Assembly: GCA_030152145.1 (NCBI GenBank)
Contig: JASLIL010000082.1
Location: forward strand, 1 to 29,564
DNA length: 29,564 nucleotides
DNA from: Tissierellales bacterium
GTDB taxonomy: Bacteria > Bacillota > Clostridia > Tissierellales > JASKZW01
Direction of reading: 5' to 3'
Shown here: positions 7,310 to 14,891 of the stretch, piece after piece
Layout: each line of letters starts with the position of its first letter
Numbering within the stretch: the first letter of the stretch is position 1
Notes under the pieces: model-generated
The model's database searches: none
Told to the model about the DNA's origin: nothing
Seen by the model: only the letters and a program-made list of their open reading frames with translations
Program-made: the position numbers and the translations under genes

Positions 7310-7855
7310 CTAGATTCCCTTAAGTTCCTGATCTCCACTGTCTATAGATAGGAAGATGATTAAATAGTTTAAAAAAGCCAGGAGATTCAAGCCAACAGTT
7401 ATAATGAATAGATACTTACTTATGGCTCTAGAAAGTCCAAAAACTACTGAAAGTATGGCTACATAAAAAGATGCTGTAGCTATCTTCCCATATTTATTGG
7501 CTGGTAAAACCTTATTACCCTTAAACAAATAGAGGATAGAGCCTCCCAAAATCATAAAAAGCTCCTTTAAACCCATTACCTTTAAAATCCAGGAAGGTAT
7601 TAGCTTAGCTGAAGTAAAGCTAAGTAATACAGCAAAGCTCATAAGCTTATCTGCCAAAGGATCTAAGACTGTGCCAAGCTTGGTAGTTAAACTATATTTT
7701 CTGGCTATATGACCATCTAAAATATCAGTTATACCTGCTAGAATAAAAATCAATCCTCCATATATAAGTCTCTTACTTGTAAAGTTATAAAATATGTACA
7801 TATATATAGGAACAAGAATTATTCTAAATGTAGTAAGTAAATTAGGTATATTCAT
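7310..7855 (-). CDS. pgsA: CDP-diacylglycerol-glycerol-3-phosphate 3-phosphatidyltransferase
   Basis: A 181-residue integral membrane enzyme of the CDP-alcohol phosphatidyltransferase superfamily. It most likely makes phosphatidylglycerol phosphate. The metal-binding signature D-x2-DG-x2-AR-x8-G-x3-D-x3-D is complete: D44, D47-G48, A51-R52, G61, D65, D69. The N-terminus MNIPNLLTTFRIILVP is the standard PgsA start. About five membrane segments follow. I take the ATG at 7855, behind GAGGAAAACT. A 30-residue upstream extension in the same frame covers the promoter and is not coding. Cardiolipin synthase-like or phosphatidylinositol synthase relatives share the motif, so substrate is by best fit. 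Confidence 0.92.
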   Translation of the reverse strand: MNIPNLLTTFRIILVPIYMYIFYNFTSKRLIYGGLIFILAGITDILDGHIARKYSLTTKLGTVLDPLADKLMSFAVLLSFTSAKLIPSWILKVMGLKELFMILGGSILYLFKGNKVLPANKYGKIATASFYVAILSVVFGLSRAISKYLFIITVGLNLLAFLNYLIIFLSIDSGDQELKGI

Positions 7856-7901
7856 AGTTTTCCTCTTTTCTATATAATTAATCTTATCTATTATGACTAT
7901 A

Positions 7902-7930
7902 ATACTATAATAGTATGGCCTTAATGTCAA
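7902..7930 (-). promoter_or_regulatory. Promoter region of pgsA with overlapping palindrome
   Basis: TTGACA (complement at 7925-7930) is followed by TATAGT after 15 bases or TAGTAT after 17. The -10 area is occupied by a perfect 15-base inverted repeat ATACTAT-T-ATAGTAT (7902-7916), a possible operator. Short AT-rich palindromes can arise by chance. Confidence 0.5.
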
Positions 7931-8022
7931 AAAAATTCGGCCCAATAAAAAGGGACTTTTACAAGATGTTTATACATTTTTTCCCATTTATTATGCCTAT
8001 TTATTAATACTTTCTTAACTTT

Positions 8023-8039
8023 TTTAATTTCTTTGTAAC
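8023..8039 (+). promoter_or_regulatory. WalR-like box, plus orientation
   Basis: TTTAAT-TTCTT-TGTAAC fits the WalR (YycF) consensus TGTWAH-N5-TGTWAH except for one base in the first half. Its spacer and second half are identical to those of the inverted site at 8118-8134. It lies 198 bases upstream of a cell-wall hydrolase gene. Confidence 0.4.
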
Positions 8040-8095
8040 TTTTATCTATTTTTCAGCCTGGCTATATGATAGTATATATCTATGTTAGGGCATTT

Positions 8096-8139
8096 GTTAC
8101 GAAAAAGTAATGAATTAGTTACAAAGAAGTTACAAATTA
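8096..8139 (-). promoter_or_regulatory. Four 11-bp phased GTTAC repeats with a perfect WalR-like box
   Basis: GTTAC or GTAAT starts at 8096, 8107, 8118 and 8129, exactly 11 bases apart: GTTACGAAAAA, GTAATGAATTA, GTTACAAAGAA, GTTACAAATTA. Read on the minus strand, the last two give TGTAAC-TTCTT-TGTAAC, an exact match to the WalR consensus TGTWAH-N5-TGTWAH. WalR-type regulators control murein hydrolases in Gram-positives, and the next gene is one. The wider stretch 7931-8236 holds no gene. An imperfect inverted pair, GATAGTATATATC near 8070 and CATATATACTATC near 8163, is also present. Confidence 0.55.
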
Positions 8140-8236
8140 CCCTTTTATTTTAACTATTTATCATATATACTATCACTATACTAGAAATTATGATTAGGAA
8201 TAGAGTTTTATATAATTTAAAAGGAGTTGTTTTTTA

Positions 8237-9208
8237 ATGTTTGATAGTAGCTCGTTGAAAAAGAAATTATTGACTTTTACTGTTGCAGGATCAGTTTTAT
8301 TGACACCTATGATTTCAAGAGCAGAATTGGGAGAAGATATTCTTCAAAAAGGTATGATTCATGAAGATGTCCAGACACTACATGAATACTTAGTGGAATT
8401 GAATTATATGGAAGATAAAGGTTCTAGTACATATTATGGAGTAGATACCGAAGAAGGAGTAAAAATCCTTCAACAAAATACAGGATTAAACCAAGATGGA
8501 ATTTTTGGTAAAGATACACATGAAGCCCTACTAGGGGTATTAGAAAAATCAGAAGAAAATACAGAACTTGCTAAAAGCAGGCTTTTAAAAAATGGAAGTC
8601 AAGGAAATGATGTTAAGGAGCTACAAAAAGCTCTTATAGATTTAAACTTTCTAGCAGCTGGTAGTGCTGATGGAGATTATGGAGAAAATACTTCTAAGGC
8701 TGTAGCAAACTTCCAAGCAACCTACGGCTTAAATGAAGATGGTATTGCAGGTAAGGGAACTATTCAAACTCTTGAGAAAATTCGTAAGGGTGAAATCAAG
8801 AAGGCAAAACCAAAGGCTTCTTCAAGATCCCTAGCTACTGGTAGAGGTAATAAAATTGTAAATACTGCTAAATCACACTTAGGCAAGCCTTATGTTTTCG
8901 GTGCTGCCAATGGTAAATCTTTCGATTGTTCTGGTTTTACATACTATGTATTTAAACAGAATGGTATTAACATACCAAGAACATCATCATCACAGGCAAG
9001 TGTAGGATCAAAGGTAAGTAAGAGCAACCTACAGGCTGGAGACCTAGTTATATTTAGCAATACCTACAAACAAGGACCAAGCCATGCTGGTATATATCTT
9101 GGTAACAACCAATTTATCCATGCTAGTTCTGGTGGAAAAAGAGTTATGATTTCAAGTCTTAACTCATCTTATTACAGCAAAAAGTTTTCTTACGGAAGAA
9201 GATTATAA
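8237..9208 (+). CDS. Secreted NlpC/P60 peptidoglycan hydrolase with two PG-binding domains
   Basis: A 323-residue exported enzyme that should cut peptide stems of peptidoglycan. Residues 1-29 are a signal peptide (KKK, hydrophobic core, cleavage after SRA). Two peptidoglycan-binding_1 repeats follow at about 36-101 and 115-182, each with the LQ...G.. DGIFG/DGIAG pattern. A Lys/Ser-rich linker (about 184-204) leads into the NlpC/P60 domain. The catalytic triad is visible: C231 in FDCSGF, H283 in PSHAGIYLG, and H295 in FIHAS. The ATG follows AAAGGAG with 10-base spacing. It is monocistronic, closed by a strong palindromic terminator, and preceded by WalR-like repeats. The specific bond cut (for example D-Glu-diamino acid) is inferred from the family. 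Confidence 0.93.
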   Translation: MFDSSSLKKKLLTFTVAGSVLLTPMISRAELGEDILQKGMIHEDVQTLHEYLVELNYMEDKGSSTYYGVDTEEGVKILQQNTGLNQDGIFGKDTHEALLGVLEKSEENTELAKSRLLKNGSQGNDVKELQKALIDLNFLAAGSADGDYGENTSKAVANFQATYGLNEDGIAGKGTIQTLEKIRKGEIKKAKPKASSRSLATGRGNKIVNTAKSHLGKPYVFGAANGKSFDCSGFTYYVFKQNGINIPRTSSSQASVGSKVSKSNLQAGDLVIFSNTYKQGPSHAGIYLGNNQFIHASSGGKRVMISSLNSSYYSKKFSYGRRL

Positions 9209-9210
9209 TA

Positions 9211-9246
9211 AAAAAGCGATTTTAACCTAGGTTAAAATCGCTTTTT
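9211..9246. terminator. Perfect palindromic bidirectional terminator
   Basis: A 36-base perfect palindrome centred on CCTAGG, with A5 at one end and T5 at the other. It serves both the hydrolase gene (+) and trpS (-). Confidence 0.93.
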
Positions 9247-9266
9247 CTTTTAGTTTAACTTATCAA

Positions 9267-10259
9267 CTATCTAGGAATAAGTCCTACTTTCTTGTAAACC
9301 TTTCTCAAAGTCTTATTTCCTACGTAGGAAGCTTTTTCAGCACCCTCCCTGTAGATTCTTTCTAAGCCATCTTTATCGGCTCTAATCTCATTATAACGCT
9401 TTTGAATAGGTTTCAGGCCAGCTACTATGACTTCTGCTAGATCAGCCTTAAAATCTCCATAGCCCCTTCCCCTATACTTTTCTACTATTTCCTCTACTGT
9501 CTCATTAGAGAAGGCTGAATAAATATTTACTAGGTTTTTTATACCTGGCTGGTCATCACTGTAGTTTACCTCTCCTACTGAATCAGTTACAGCCCTCTTG
9601 ATTTTTCTTCTTATGGCTTCTTCTTCTTCCAAGATAAGTATAAATCCATTTTCATCCTTATCTGACTTAGACATTTTCTTGCTTGGATCTTGCAAGCTCA
9701 TAATCCTAGCTCCATCTTCCTTTATAAGTGGTTCTGGTACCTTAAATGTAGGACTATACTTACTGTTAAACCTATCAGCCAAGTCTCTTGATAACTCTAG
9801 ATGCTGCTTTTGATCTTCCCCTACTGGAACCAAGTCTGTTTGGTAAAGAAGTATGTCTGCTGCCATCAAGACCGGATAGGTAAATAGGGCTGCATTTAAG
9901 TTTTCCTCTGCCTTCTTTGACTTTTCCTTAAACTGGGTCATTCTGTTTAACTGACCCATATAGGATATACTATCTAAAACCCAGGCTAACTCTGGATGGG
10001 CTGGCACATGAGACTGAATAAACAAAGTTGACTTCTCTGGATCTATACCAGCTGCCAGATAGATACTTAAAACTTCCAAAGTATTAGCCCTAAGCTTTTT
10101 AGGATCCTGTGGAACAGTTATGGCATGTAAATCTACAACTGAAAAAAAGCACTCATACTCATCCTGCAGCTCTATCCAGTTTTTTATAGCTCCTATATAA
10201 TTCCCAATAGTAAGTCCACCAGATGGTTGAACTCCACTAAATACAATTTTCTTATCCAT
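9267..10259 (-). CDS. trpS: Tryptophanyl-tRNA synthetase
   Basis: A full-length 330-residue class I synthetase that charges tRNA-Trp. The N-terminal GVQPSGGLTIGNYIGAI carries the HIGH-equivalent TIGN (17-20), and the KMSKS loop is KKMSKSD (195-199). Residues such as DLHAIT, MAADILLYQTDLVPVGEDQKQHLE and the C-terminal GNKTLRKVYKKVGLIPR are typical TrpRS elements. The ATG at 10259 follows AAGGAGGAT. The gene is governed by the T-box leader just upstream, whose specifier is UGG. Confidence 0.97.
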   Translation of the reverse strand: MDKKIVFSGVQPSGGLTIGNYIGAIKNWIELQDEYECFFSVVDLHAITVPQDPKKLRANTLEVLSIYLAAGIDPEKSTLFIQSHVPAHPELAWVLDSISYMGQLNRMTQFKEKSKKAEENLNAALFTYPVLMAADILLYQTDLVPVGEDQKQHLELSRDLADRFNSKYSPTFKVPEPLIKEDGARIMSLQDPSKKMSKSDKDENGFILILEEEEAIRRKIKRAVTDSVGEVNYSDDQPGIKNLVNIYSAFSNETVEEIVEKYRGRGYGDFKADLAEVIVAGLKPIQKRYNEIRADKDGLERIYREGAEKASYVGNKTLRKVYKKVGLIPR

Positions 10260-10282
10260 AATATCCTCCTTAATTTAAATAT

Positions 10283-10315
10283 AAAAAGGCCCCTCATCTC
10301 AAGAGACGAAGGGCC
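10283..10315 (-). terminator. Regulated terminator of the trpS T-box
   Basis: A 13-bp stem (GGCCCTTCGTCTC / GAGATGAGGGGCC) with a two-base TT apex, which will open to a wider loop in practice, followed by TTTTTAT on the minus strand. Its 5' arm overlaps the T-box sequence. Confidence 0.9.
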
Positions 10316-10501
10316 GTGGTACCACTCTAATTCGACTATAAAAGTCCTTAAGATCTATAAGGTAATCACCCCTAACCTCCTACTTCCTTCAAAGGTTAAC
10401 TCTCAAGTCCATTCAACAACAGACTAAGCTTTCACCATCCTTAGTTCGCTTTTTTCGTTGTCTACTACTCTTGATCAAAGTCTTTCTATTAGATATTTAT
10501 A
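10283..10501 (-). promoter_or_regulatory. T-box leader (Trp) upstream of trpS
   Basis: The minus strand has the T-box core GAGTGGTACCACGG (in 10311-10327). A terminator follows, with arms 10303-10315 and 10288-10300 and then T5. Stem I shows the classical AGTAGTAGAC loop, AGCGAACTAAGG and ATGGTGAAAGCTTAG. The specifier region GAA-TGG-ACTTGAGA gives UGG (tryptophan), complement of 10409-10411. This is a textbook tRNA-sensing transcription attenuator. Confidence 0.95.
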
Positions 10502-10507
10502 TAATAC

Positions 10508-10516
10508 ATTATATCA
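10508..10516 (-). promoter_or_regulatory. Extended -10 promoter of the trpS leader
   Basis: TG-A-TATAAT on the minus strand (TATAAT complement at 10508-10513), overlapping the end of cysE. No clear -35 is seen. It puts the transcript start near 10501. Read-through from cysE is possible because no terminator separates them. Confidence 0.5.
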
Positions 10517-11069
10517 TATAAAGTATCTTATTGTTTTCCTTATTTTCATCTTTTTTCTTCTTTACTTCCTTTCCAGGAATTCCAACTACCGTTGCATTAG
10601 GAGCCACATCTTTTACAACAACTGAGTTGGCACCAATTTTAGCGCCATCTCCAATATTTATAGGCCCCAGGATCTTTGCACCTGCCCCAATCATAACATT
10701 ATTCCCCACAGTTGGATGCCTTTTTTTATCTCCATCGCCTCCAACTCCTCCAAGAGTTACTCCATGATAGATGGTAACATTATCTCCTATTTCTGCTGTC
10801 TCACCAATAACTATTCCCATTCCATGGTCTATAAATAGCTTGTCCCCTATTTTAGCACCTGGGTGAATTTCAATTCCTGTCTTTCTCCTTGCTCTTTGGG
10901 ATATAATCCTAGCAAGAGTTACATGTCCCCTCTCATAAAGTCTATGAGACCTTCTATGAGCCCTTAAGGCCTTTAGGCCTGGATAGCAGGTTAGAGCCTC
11001 AAAAAGACTTTTAGCTGCTGGATCATGCTCTAAAATATTTTCTGCTTCTCTCAACCATCTCTTGAACAT
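10509..11069 (-). CDS. cysE: Serine O-acetyltransferase
   Basis: A 186-residue enzyme that acetylates serine to O-acetylserine, the substrate of CysK, in the cytoplasm. The N-terminal helical part (MFKRWLREAENILEHDPAAKS, then CYPGLKALRAHRRSHRLY) and the left-handed beta-helix of hexapeptide repeats (GIEIHPGAKIG, HGMGIVIGETAEIGDNVTIYHGVTLGG, GPINIGDGAKIGANSVV) are classic SAT. The catalytic H is in the DHGMG/HPGA region. The ATG at 11069 starts the conserved MFKR and has GGAG 9 bases upstream. An upstream ATG at 11084 overlaps the cysK stop and is less likely. The Lys/Glu-rich tail is typical of short Gram-positive forms. It lies 4 bases from cysK. Confidence 0.95.
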   Translation of the reverse strand: MFKRWLREAENILEHDPAAKSLFEALTCYPGLKALRAHRRSHRLYERGHVTLARIISQRARRKTGIEIHPGAKIGDKLFIDHGMGIVIGETAEIGDNVTIYHGVTLGGVGGDGDKKRHPTVGNNVMIGAGAKILGPINIGDGAKIGANSVVVKDVAPNATVVGIPGKEVKKKKDENKENNKILYMI

Positions 11070-11073
11070 TTGA

Positions 11074-11979
11074 TCACTCTCCATCAAATAAACTCGTTGA
11101 TAGATACCTTTCTCCGCTATCTGGCAGTACAGTAACAAGTTTCTTACCCTTACCTAGCTTTTTAGCCAATTTCTTAGCAGCCATATAGTTGGCACCTGAA
11201 GATATTCCCACAAGTAGTCCATAGTGACTGCTTAGGAATCTTGCTCCCTCATAGGCCTCCTCATCAGTAATAGTATAAACTTCGTCTATAATAGATCTAT
11301 CTAGTATGTGGGGTACAAAATTTGCTCCTATACCCTGTATCTTATGAGGTCCAGCCTCTCCCTTACTTAAAAGTGGTGATGAGGCTGGTTCCACTGCAAT
11401 AATTTCCGTTTTTTCATTTACTTCCTTAAGCCTCTTTCCTACACCTGTAAGAGTTCCTCCAGTTCCTACTCCAGCTAAGAAGCCATCTACTTGACCTAAC
11501 TCATCTAATATTTCCACTGAAGTAGTTTCATAGTGGGCCTTTACATTGCTATTGTTGGCAAACTGGTCTGGCATAAAGTATTTTTTAGTATTAGCCAACT
11601 TACTAGCTAGGTTTACAGCCCCCTGCATCCCCTGCTTGCCTTCAGTTAAGATAAGTTCTGCACCATAGGCTTCCATAAGTTTTCTTCTCTCTATACTCAT
11701 ACTGTCTGGCATAACTATTATTACCTTGTAGCCCTTGGCTGCACCTATCATAGCCAGTGCTATTCCTGTATTTCCACTGGTAGGCTCTATTATTGTGCCA
11801 CCTTTTTCCAGCAATCCCATCTCCTCTGCAGTATTAATCATATAAAGAGCCGGTCTATCTTTAATACTACCTCCTGGGTTTAAAAACTCCATCTTAAGAT
11901 ATATATCAGCCATATTCTCTGACTCTATCTTAAATAAGGGTGTTTTTCCTATAGCCTCATAAATTTTACTGTAAAGCAT
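11074..11979 (-). CDS. cysK: Cysteine synthase (O-acetylserine sulfhydrylase)
   Basis: A 301-residue PLP enzyme that joins O-acetylserine and sulfide to make cysteine. The N-terminus IYEAIGKTPL is the usual substrate-loop start. The PLP lysine is K40 in NPGGSIKDRPA. The Asn loop is EPTSGNTGIALA, the phosphate-binding loop is GVGTGGTLTG, and the PLP ring partner region is LPDSGERY. IQGIGANFVP is the strand often cited as the CysE C-terminal binding area. I start at the ATG at 11979 after GGAGGGATT. The longer frame upstream runs through the preceding gene. cysE follows immediately, so the two enzymes of cysteine synthesis are coupled and can form the cysteine synthase complex. Confidence 0.96.
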   Translation of the reverse strand: MLYSKIYEAIGKTPLFKIESENMADIYLKMEFLNPGGSIKDRPALYMINTAEEMGLLEKGGTIIEPTSGNTGIALAMIGAAKGYKVIIVMPDSMSIERRKLMEAYGAELILTEGKQGMQGAVNLASKLANTKKYFMPDQFANNSNVKAHYETTSVEILDELGQVDGFLAGVGTGGTLTGVGKRLKEVNEKTEIIAVEPASSPLLSKGEAGPHKIQGIGANFVPHILDRSIIDEVYTITDEEAYEGARFLSSHYGLLVGISSGANYMAAKKLAKKLGKGKKLVTVLPDSGERYLSTSLFDGE

Positions 11980-11995
11980 ACAATCCCTCCTATTT

Positions 11996-13720
11996 TTACA
12001 AAAAGAATAAAGTGAGTATGGTATAAACATACTTTTGTGGAGCATCTATAATATTTCCTGAATAATTATTTACAAGACTCCTATACATCTTGTAATACTT
12101 CTTCTCTCCTGTTAAATTGTACAATCTAATCCAGTTATATATGGTTATAGCACTAGCTGATGGTAATATACTATCCCTATAATCTTTCAAATCCATAACA
12201 AGGTTATTATCTAACTTATTGTAATAAAGCTCAACATTCTCTTCATCCCAATACAATTCTACCATCTTGTCATTTAATTTAAAGGCTAAATCTAAATAAA
12301 AATTCTCTCCTGTGGATCTATGTAGATTCAGATAACCATAAACCAAGCTTGCATAGTCTCCCAAGCTAGCTATTCCAAAGAATCTACCATCAATATACCT
12401 GGAGTAAATATTAAAATCATCATCTATTAATTCTTTATATACTCTATCTCCAAGTTCCTTGGCTCTTTTTAAAAGTAAACTATCTCCTAATAACTGTCCA
12501 CTATAGGACAAGGAGGCTATAGCCATTCCATTAGAAGATGTCATTATTCTTTTTTCTAAATCCTCACCTTCTTCTAACTTCCTATACTCTATCATCATGT
12601 CTGTCATGCTCTCAATCTTAGGATTTATTTTTTGATAGGATGAAAGTTTAGGCATGGACTTTTCTTCTGAAAAATCATACACATTAGAATATTCTTTAGC
12701 AAAATTTTCGCCTAAATAAGCTACTATATCATCTTTTGTGAAACTATAACTACTTTTATCAACTGTTAGACTATTATAATAAAGACCTATATCTGACAGC
12801 AAATCTCTGAGTATAAATAAAAATATTTTACTAGAGACCTCTGCGTATTTCTTATCACCTAAAATATCATAAGCCGATGCATAAAGAGATGCCATCAAAA
12901 GATTGTCCTTTAAGTTCTTATTTAAAAATGGTTTAGACCAATCAAAAGACTTTGAGTATCTGAAGAATCCAAAGCCTATATGGTCAAATATAGGCTCCTC
13001 CATCTTTTTATTTAAAGAAATCTCTAATATTTCCTTAATTTCTGGATCCCGTGTCTCATCATAATACTTTAATAGAAAAAAATCATATTGTGGAAATAGT
13101 ATCTTAGGCTTACTATAGAAACCTCCACTATCTCGATTAAAAGCCCTAATTAAAACTTCCCTAGTTTTTTCAAAAATCTTCTTATCTAGATTACCCTTGT
13201 CATACTTACAACTATAGTTTTCTGCTTCTTGTAAAGTATAATGGCTCTTTCTTATTATATCTTCTCTTCTATTTTTCCAATCATCTTTATTTCTTAGAAG
13301 AACATCATATAAATCCTCTACCATATCCTCTTCCTTATACATAACACTCATATATATAGGGATTCTTTCCGGAGTTAAAACAATATTAAGAGGCCAGTTC
13401 TTTTTTACCATTAAAAAATCTGTAAACAACATATAAATCCTTGCCACATCTGGTCTCTCATCTTTATCTACCAGAACTGATACATAGTTTTCATTTAAGA
13501 TATCCACAATCTTTTTCTGAGAAAAAACTTTCTCTTTTAGCTCTTGACAATCCTCACAGCCACTATGGCCAATTGATAGGAATATTAGTTTATTTTCTCT
13601 TTCTGATTTTCTAAAAGCATCATTTCCCCAACTATACCAATTTATAAGACTATCTTTATAGCTATTAACATACTCAGATTCTTCCCTAGCCAATCTATTT
13701 CTACTCTTATAATCCTCCAT
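11996..13720 (-). CDS. Divergent YyaL/SSP411-like protein: thioredoxin-like domain plus alpha-barrel
   Basis: A 574-residue cytoplasmic protein related to the DUF255/YyaL (spermatogenesis-associated protein 20) family. The N-terminus keeps the family line NRLAREESEYV, INWYSWGNDAFRKSERENKLIFLSIGHSGCEDC, then VSVLVDKDERPDVARIYM and NWPLNIVLTPERIPIYM. The usual CHWC is replaced by CEDC (C55, C58), and the family's GTYFP region is shortened. The remaining 400 residues resemble the (alpha/alpha)6-barrel, including DSGGFYSKPKILFPQYDFFLLKYY and MTSSNGMAIASL. It is about 100 residues shorter than typical YyaL (around 680). The ATG at 13720 has GAGGAG 8 bases before it. It lies 19 bases after a thioredoxin gene and just before cysK. 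The biochemical function of this family is not settled. Confidence 0.82.
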   Translation of the reverse strand: MEDYKSRNRLAREESEYVNSYKDSLINWYSWGNDAFRKSERENKLIFLSIGHSGCEDCQELKEKVFSQKKIVDILNENYVSVLVDKDERPDVARIYMLFTDFLMVKKNWPLNIVLTPERIPIYMSVMYKEEDMVEDLYDVLLRNKDDWKNRREDIIRKSHYTLQEAENYSCKYDKGNLDKKIFEKTREVLIRAFNRDSGGFYSKPKILFPQYDFFLLKYYDETRDPEIKEILEISLNKKMEEPIFDHIGFGFFRYSKSFDWSKPFLNKNLKDNLLMASLYASAYDILGDKKYAEVSSKIFLFILRDLLSDIGLYYNSLTVDKSSYSFTKDDIVAYLGENFAKEYSNVYDFSEEKSMPKLSSYQKINPKIESMTDMMIEYRKLEEGEDLEKRIMTSSNGMAIASLSYSGQLLGDSLLLKRAKELGDRVYKELIDDDFNIYSRYIDGRFFGIASLGDYASLVYGYLNLHRSTGENFYLDLAFKLNDKMVELYWDEENVELYYNKLDNNLVMDLKDYRDSILPSASAITIYNWIRLYNLTGEKKYYKMYRSLVNNYSGNIIDAPQKYVYTILTLFFL

Positions 13721-13739
13721 ATTAAGCACTCCTCAATAT

Positions 13740-14063
13740 CTAGTCAAAAAGCATACCGTAATATCTGCCAATTTTACTGTCTATATCCTGAACACTTATA
13801 TACCTAGCTTCCCTAACCACTTCCTTGCCTCCTGCATAAACAAGAATCCCTGGAATAGTGAATATACTATACTCTCTGGTAAGCTTTATATTATCTTCTA
13901 TTCCTATATATTGATAAACAAGCTTAGGATATTTTTTTAAAAGTTCTTTAATCTTTGGCTCTAAATCTACACATACACTACAGGTATGGTTTCCAAAATA
14001 TAATAAAACCATATCCTCTTTTTCTATAAGATTATCTAAGAATTCTCTAGTTATTTTTTCCAT
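13740..14063 (-). CDS. Thioredoxin-like protein
   Basis: A 107-residue thioredoxin-fold protein with an active site CSVC (C28-C31) in LLYFGNHTCSVCVDLEP, and a cis-proline context TIPG (P71) after a beta strand YQYIGIEDN. The Trp before the first Cys, usual in thioredoxin (WCGPC), is absent (HTCSVC). This suggests a specialised redox partner and not the general thioredoxin. It precedes the YyaL-like protein, which itself begins with a thioredoxin-like domain, so the two may act together. The ATG at 14063 follows GGAGGTTTTAAT. Confidence 0.88.
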   Translation of the reverse strand: MEKITREFLDNLIEKEDMVLLYFGNHTCSVCVDLEPKIKELLKKYPKLVYQYIGIEDNIKLTREYSIFTIPGILVYAGGKEVVREARYISVQDIDSKIGRYYGMLFD

Positions 14064-14120
14064 ATTAAAACCTCCATATCTTCAATATATATTAATACCC
14101 TTTAAATCCGATAATCCACT

Positions 14121-14519
14121 TTAATCTTTAAGTTTATTTTTAAATACCTCTTGGCAAATCCCATCTTCATACCATTGACATTCACTGCAAATACTATGAA
14201 AATCATCTTTTCTTAGAATTTCATATATTTTAGACAAAAGATCCTCATAAATATAAGCTCTTTCTTTTAAATCTAAAAATTCTATAGTCTTTCTATCTAT
14301 CTCAGCTACTTTTTCTTGACTTTCACAATATTCATTCCCAATATTGCTGGGACAAAACCTACATATTTCATCTAGACCAAAAATTATTTCTATAGCCTGA
14401 CTTGGCCTTGATTTAAGCTGTCTATAAACCCTGTCCATATTGTCCCTAAACTCCGAACTGTATCCTCTCCCTACATAGGATTGAAAACATAGTAAATGAT
14501 GAGGCCTTAATCTAATCAT
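14121..14519 (-). CDS. DUF1284 family cysteine-rich protein
   Basis: A 132-residue protein whose start MIRLRPHHLLCFQSYVGRGYS is the DUF1284 signature (L-R-P-H-H-L-L-C, then G-x-G-Y-S). It has seven cysteines, at 11, 53, 56, 65, 111, 114 and 122. The spacing I-C-x2-C and S-I-C-x2-C suggests metal or iron-sulfur binding. The histidine pair H7-H8 could also be a ligand. The family is known from genomes but has no clear function that I know. The ATG abuts the TAG of the upstream gene (TAG-ATG), a tight coupling. A 57-base gap separates it from the thioredoxin gene. Confidence 0.82.
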   Translation of the reverse strand: MIRLRPHHLLCFQSYVGRGYSSEFRDNMDRVYRQLKSRPSQAIEIIFGLDEICRFCPSNIGNEYCESQEKVAEIDRKTIEFLDLKERAYIYEDLLSKIYEILRKDDFHSICSECQWYEDGICQEVFKNKLKD

Positions 14520-14891
14520 CTAATCCCTCGCTATTCTCAATATATTTTTATAGTCTTCCTTAACTAAGCTTATTGATAGTTCTCTATAGTCCACTACAAA
14601 ATTTAATACAGAAGATCCTAAATCTATATTTCTCAGTATATGGATTGTCATACCAGTATTTTCTCTATCCTTTGATAATCTAAATAATATATTAGATATG
14701 TCTGTAACCTGAAATCTTTCCTTGATAAAATCCGGTAGATTATCCATCTCCAAGTTAAGAACCTCCCTGTCCAAGGAAACAAATAAATCTATATCCCTGT
14801 CATCCTCATAGACAACTCTTACTTCAGAAAACGAATTAAGCTTGAATCCATACAGATCAAAAGTATACAATTTAACTCTCTCCTTTTTCAT
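14520..14891 (-). CDS. Hypothetical protein, unknown family
   Basis: A 123-residue acidic protein with no motif I recognise. It has no signal peptide and no membrane segment. The sequence alternates short beta-like stretches (RVKLYTFDLYGF, EVRVVY, DIDLFVSLD, SSVLNFVVDY) with charged helices and contains no cysteine. It overlaps the start of the MATE gene end by 20 bases and its TAG is directly followed by the DUF1284 ATG, so translation of all three is likely coupled. Its start ATG at 14891 has no strong free ribosome site except GAAAAAGGAGAG-like bases inside the MATE frame. I do not assign a function. Confidence 0.75.
   Translation of the reverse strand: MKKERVKLYTFDLYGFKLNSFSEVRVVYEDDRDIDLFVSLDREVLNLEMDNLPDFIKERFQVTDISNILFRLSKDRENTGMTIHILRNIDLGSSVLNFVVDYRELSISLVKEDYKNILRIARD

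Noticed and set aside
8096..8139. CRISPR-like or satellite repeat array
   Set aside because: Units are 11 bases with no spacers and imperfect copies. They fit regulator sites and not an array.
8211..8216. TATAAT as the hydrolase promoter -10
   Set aside because: It would start transcription inside the ribosome binding site, leaving almost no leader. TATACT at 8166 or 8177 is a better candidate, though without a good -35.
10531..10767. Open frame opposite cysE
   Set aside because: Its Phe/Pro/Thr-rich product reflects the hexapeptide-repeat coding on the other strand.
11084..11138. Earlier cysE starts
   Set aside because: They read through the cysK C-terminus. The family start MFKR at 11069 has its own GGAG.
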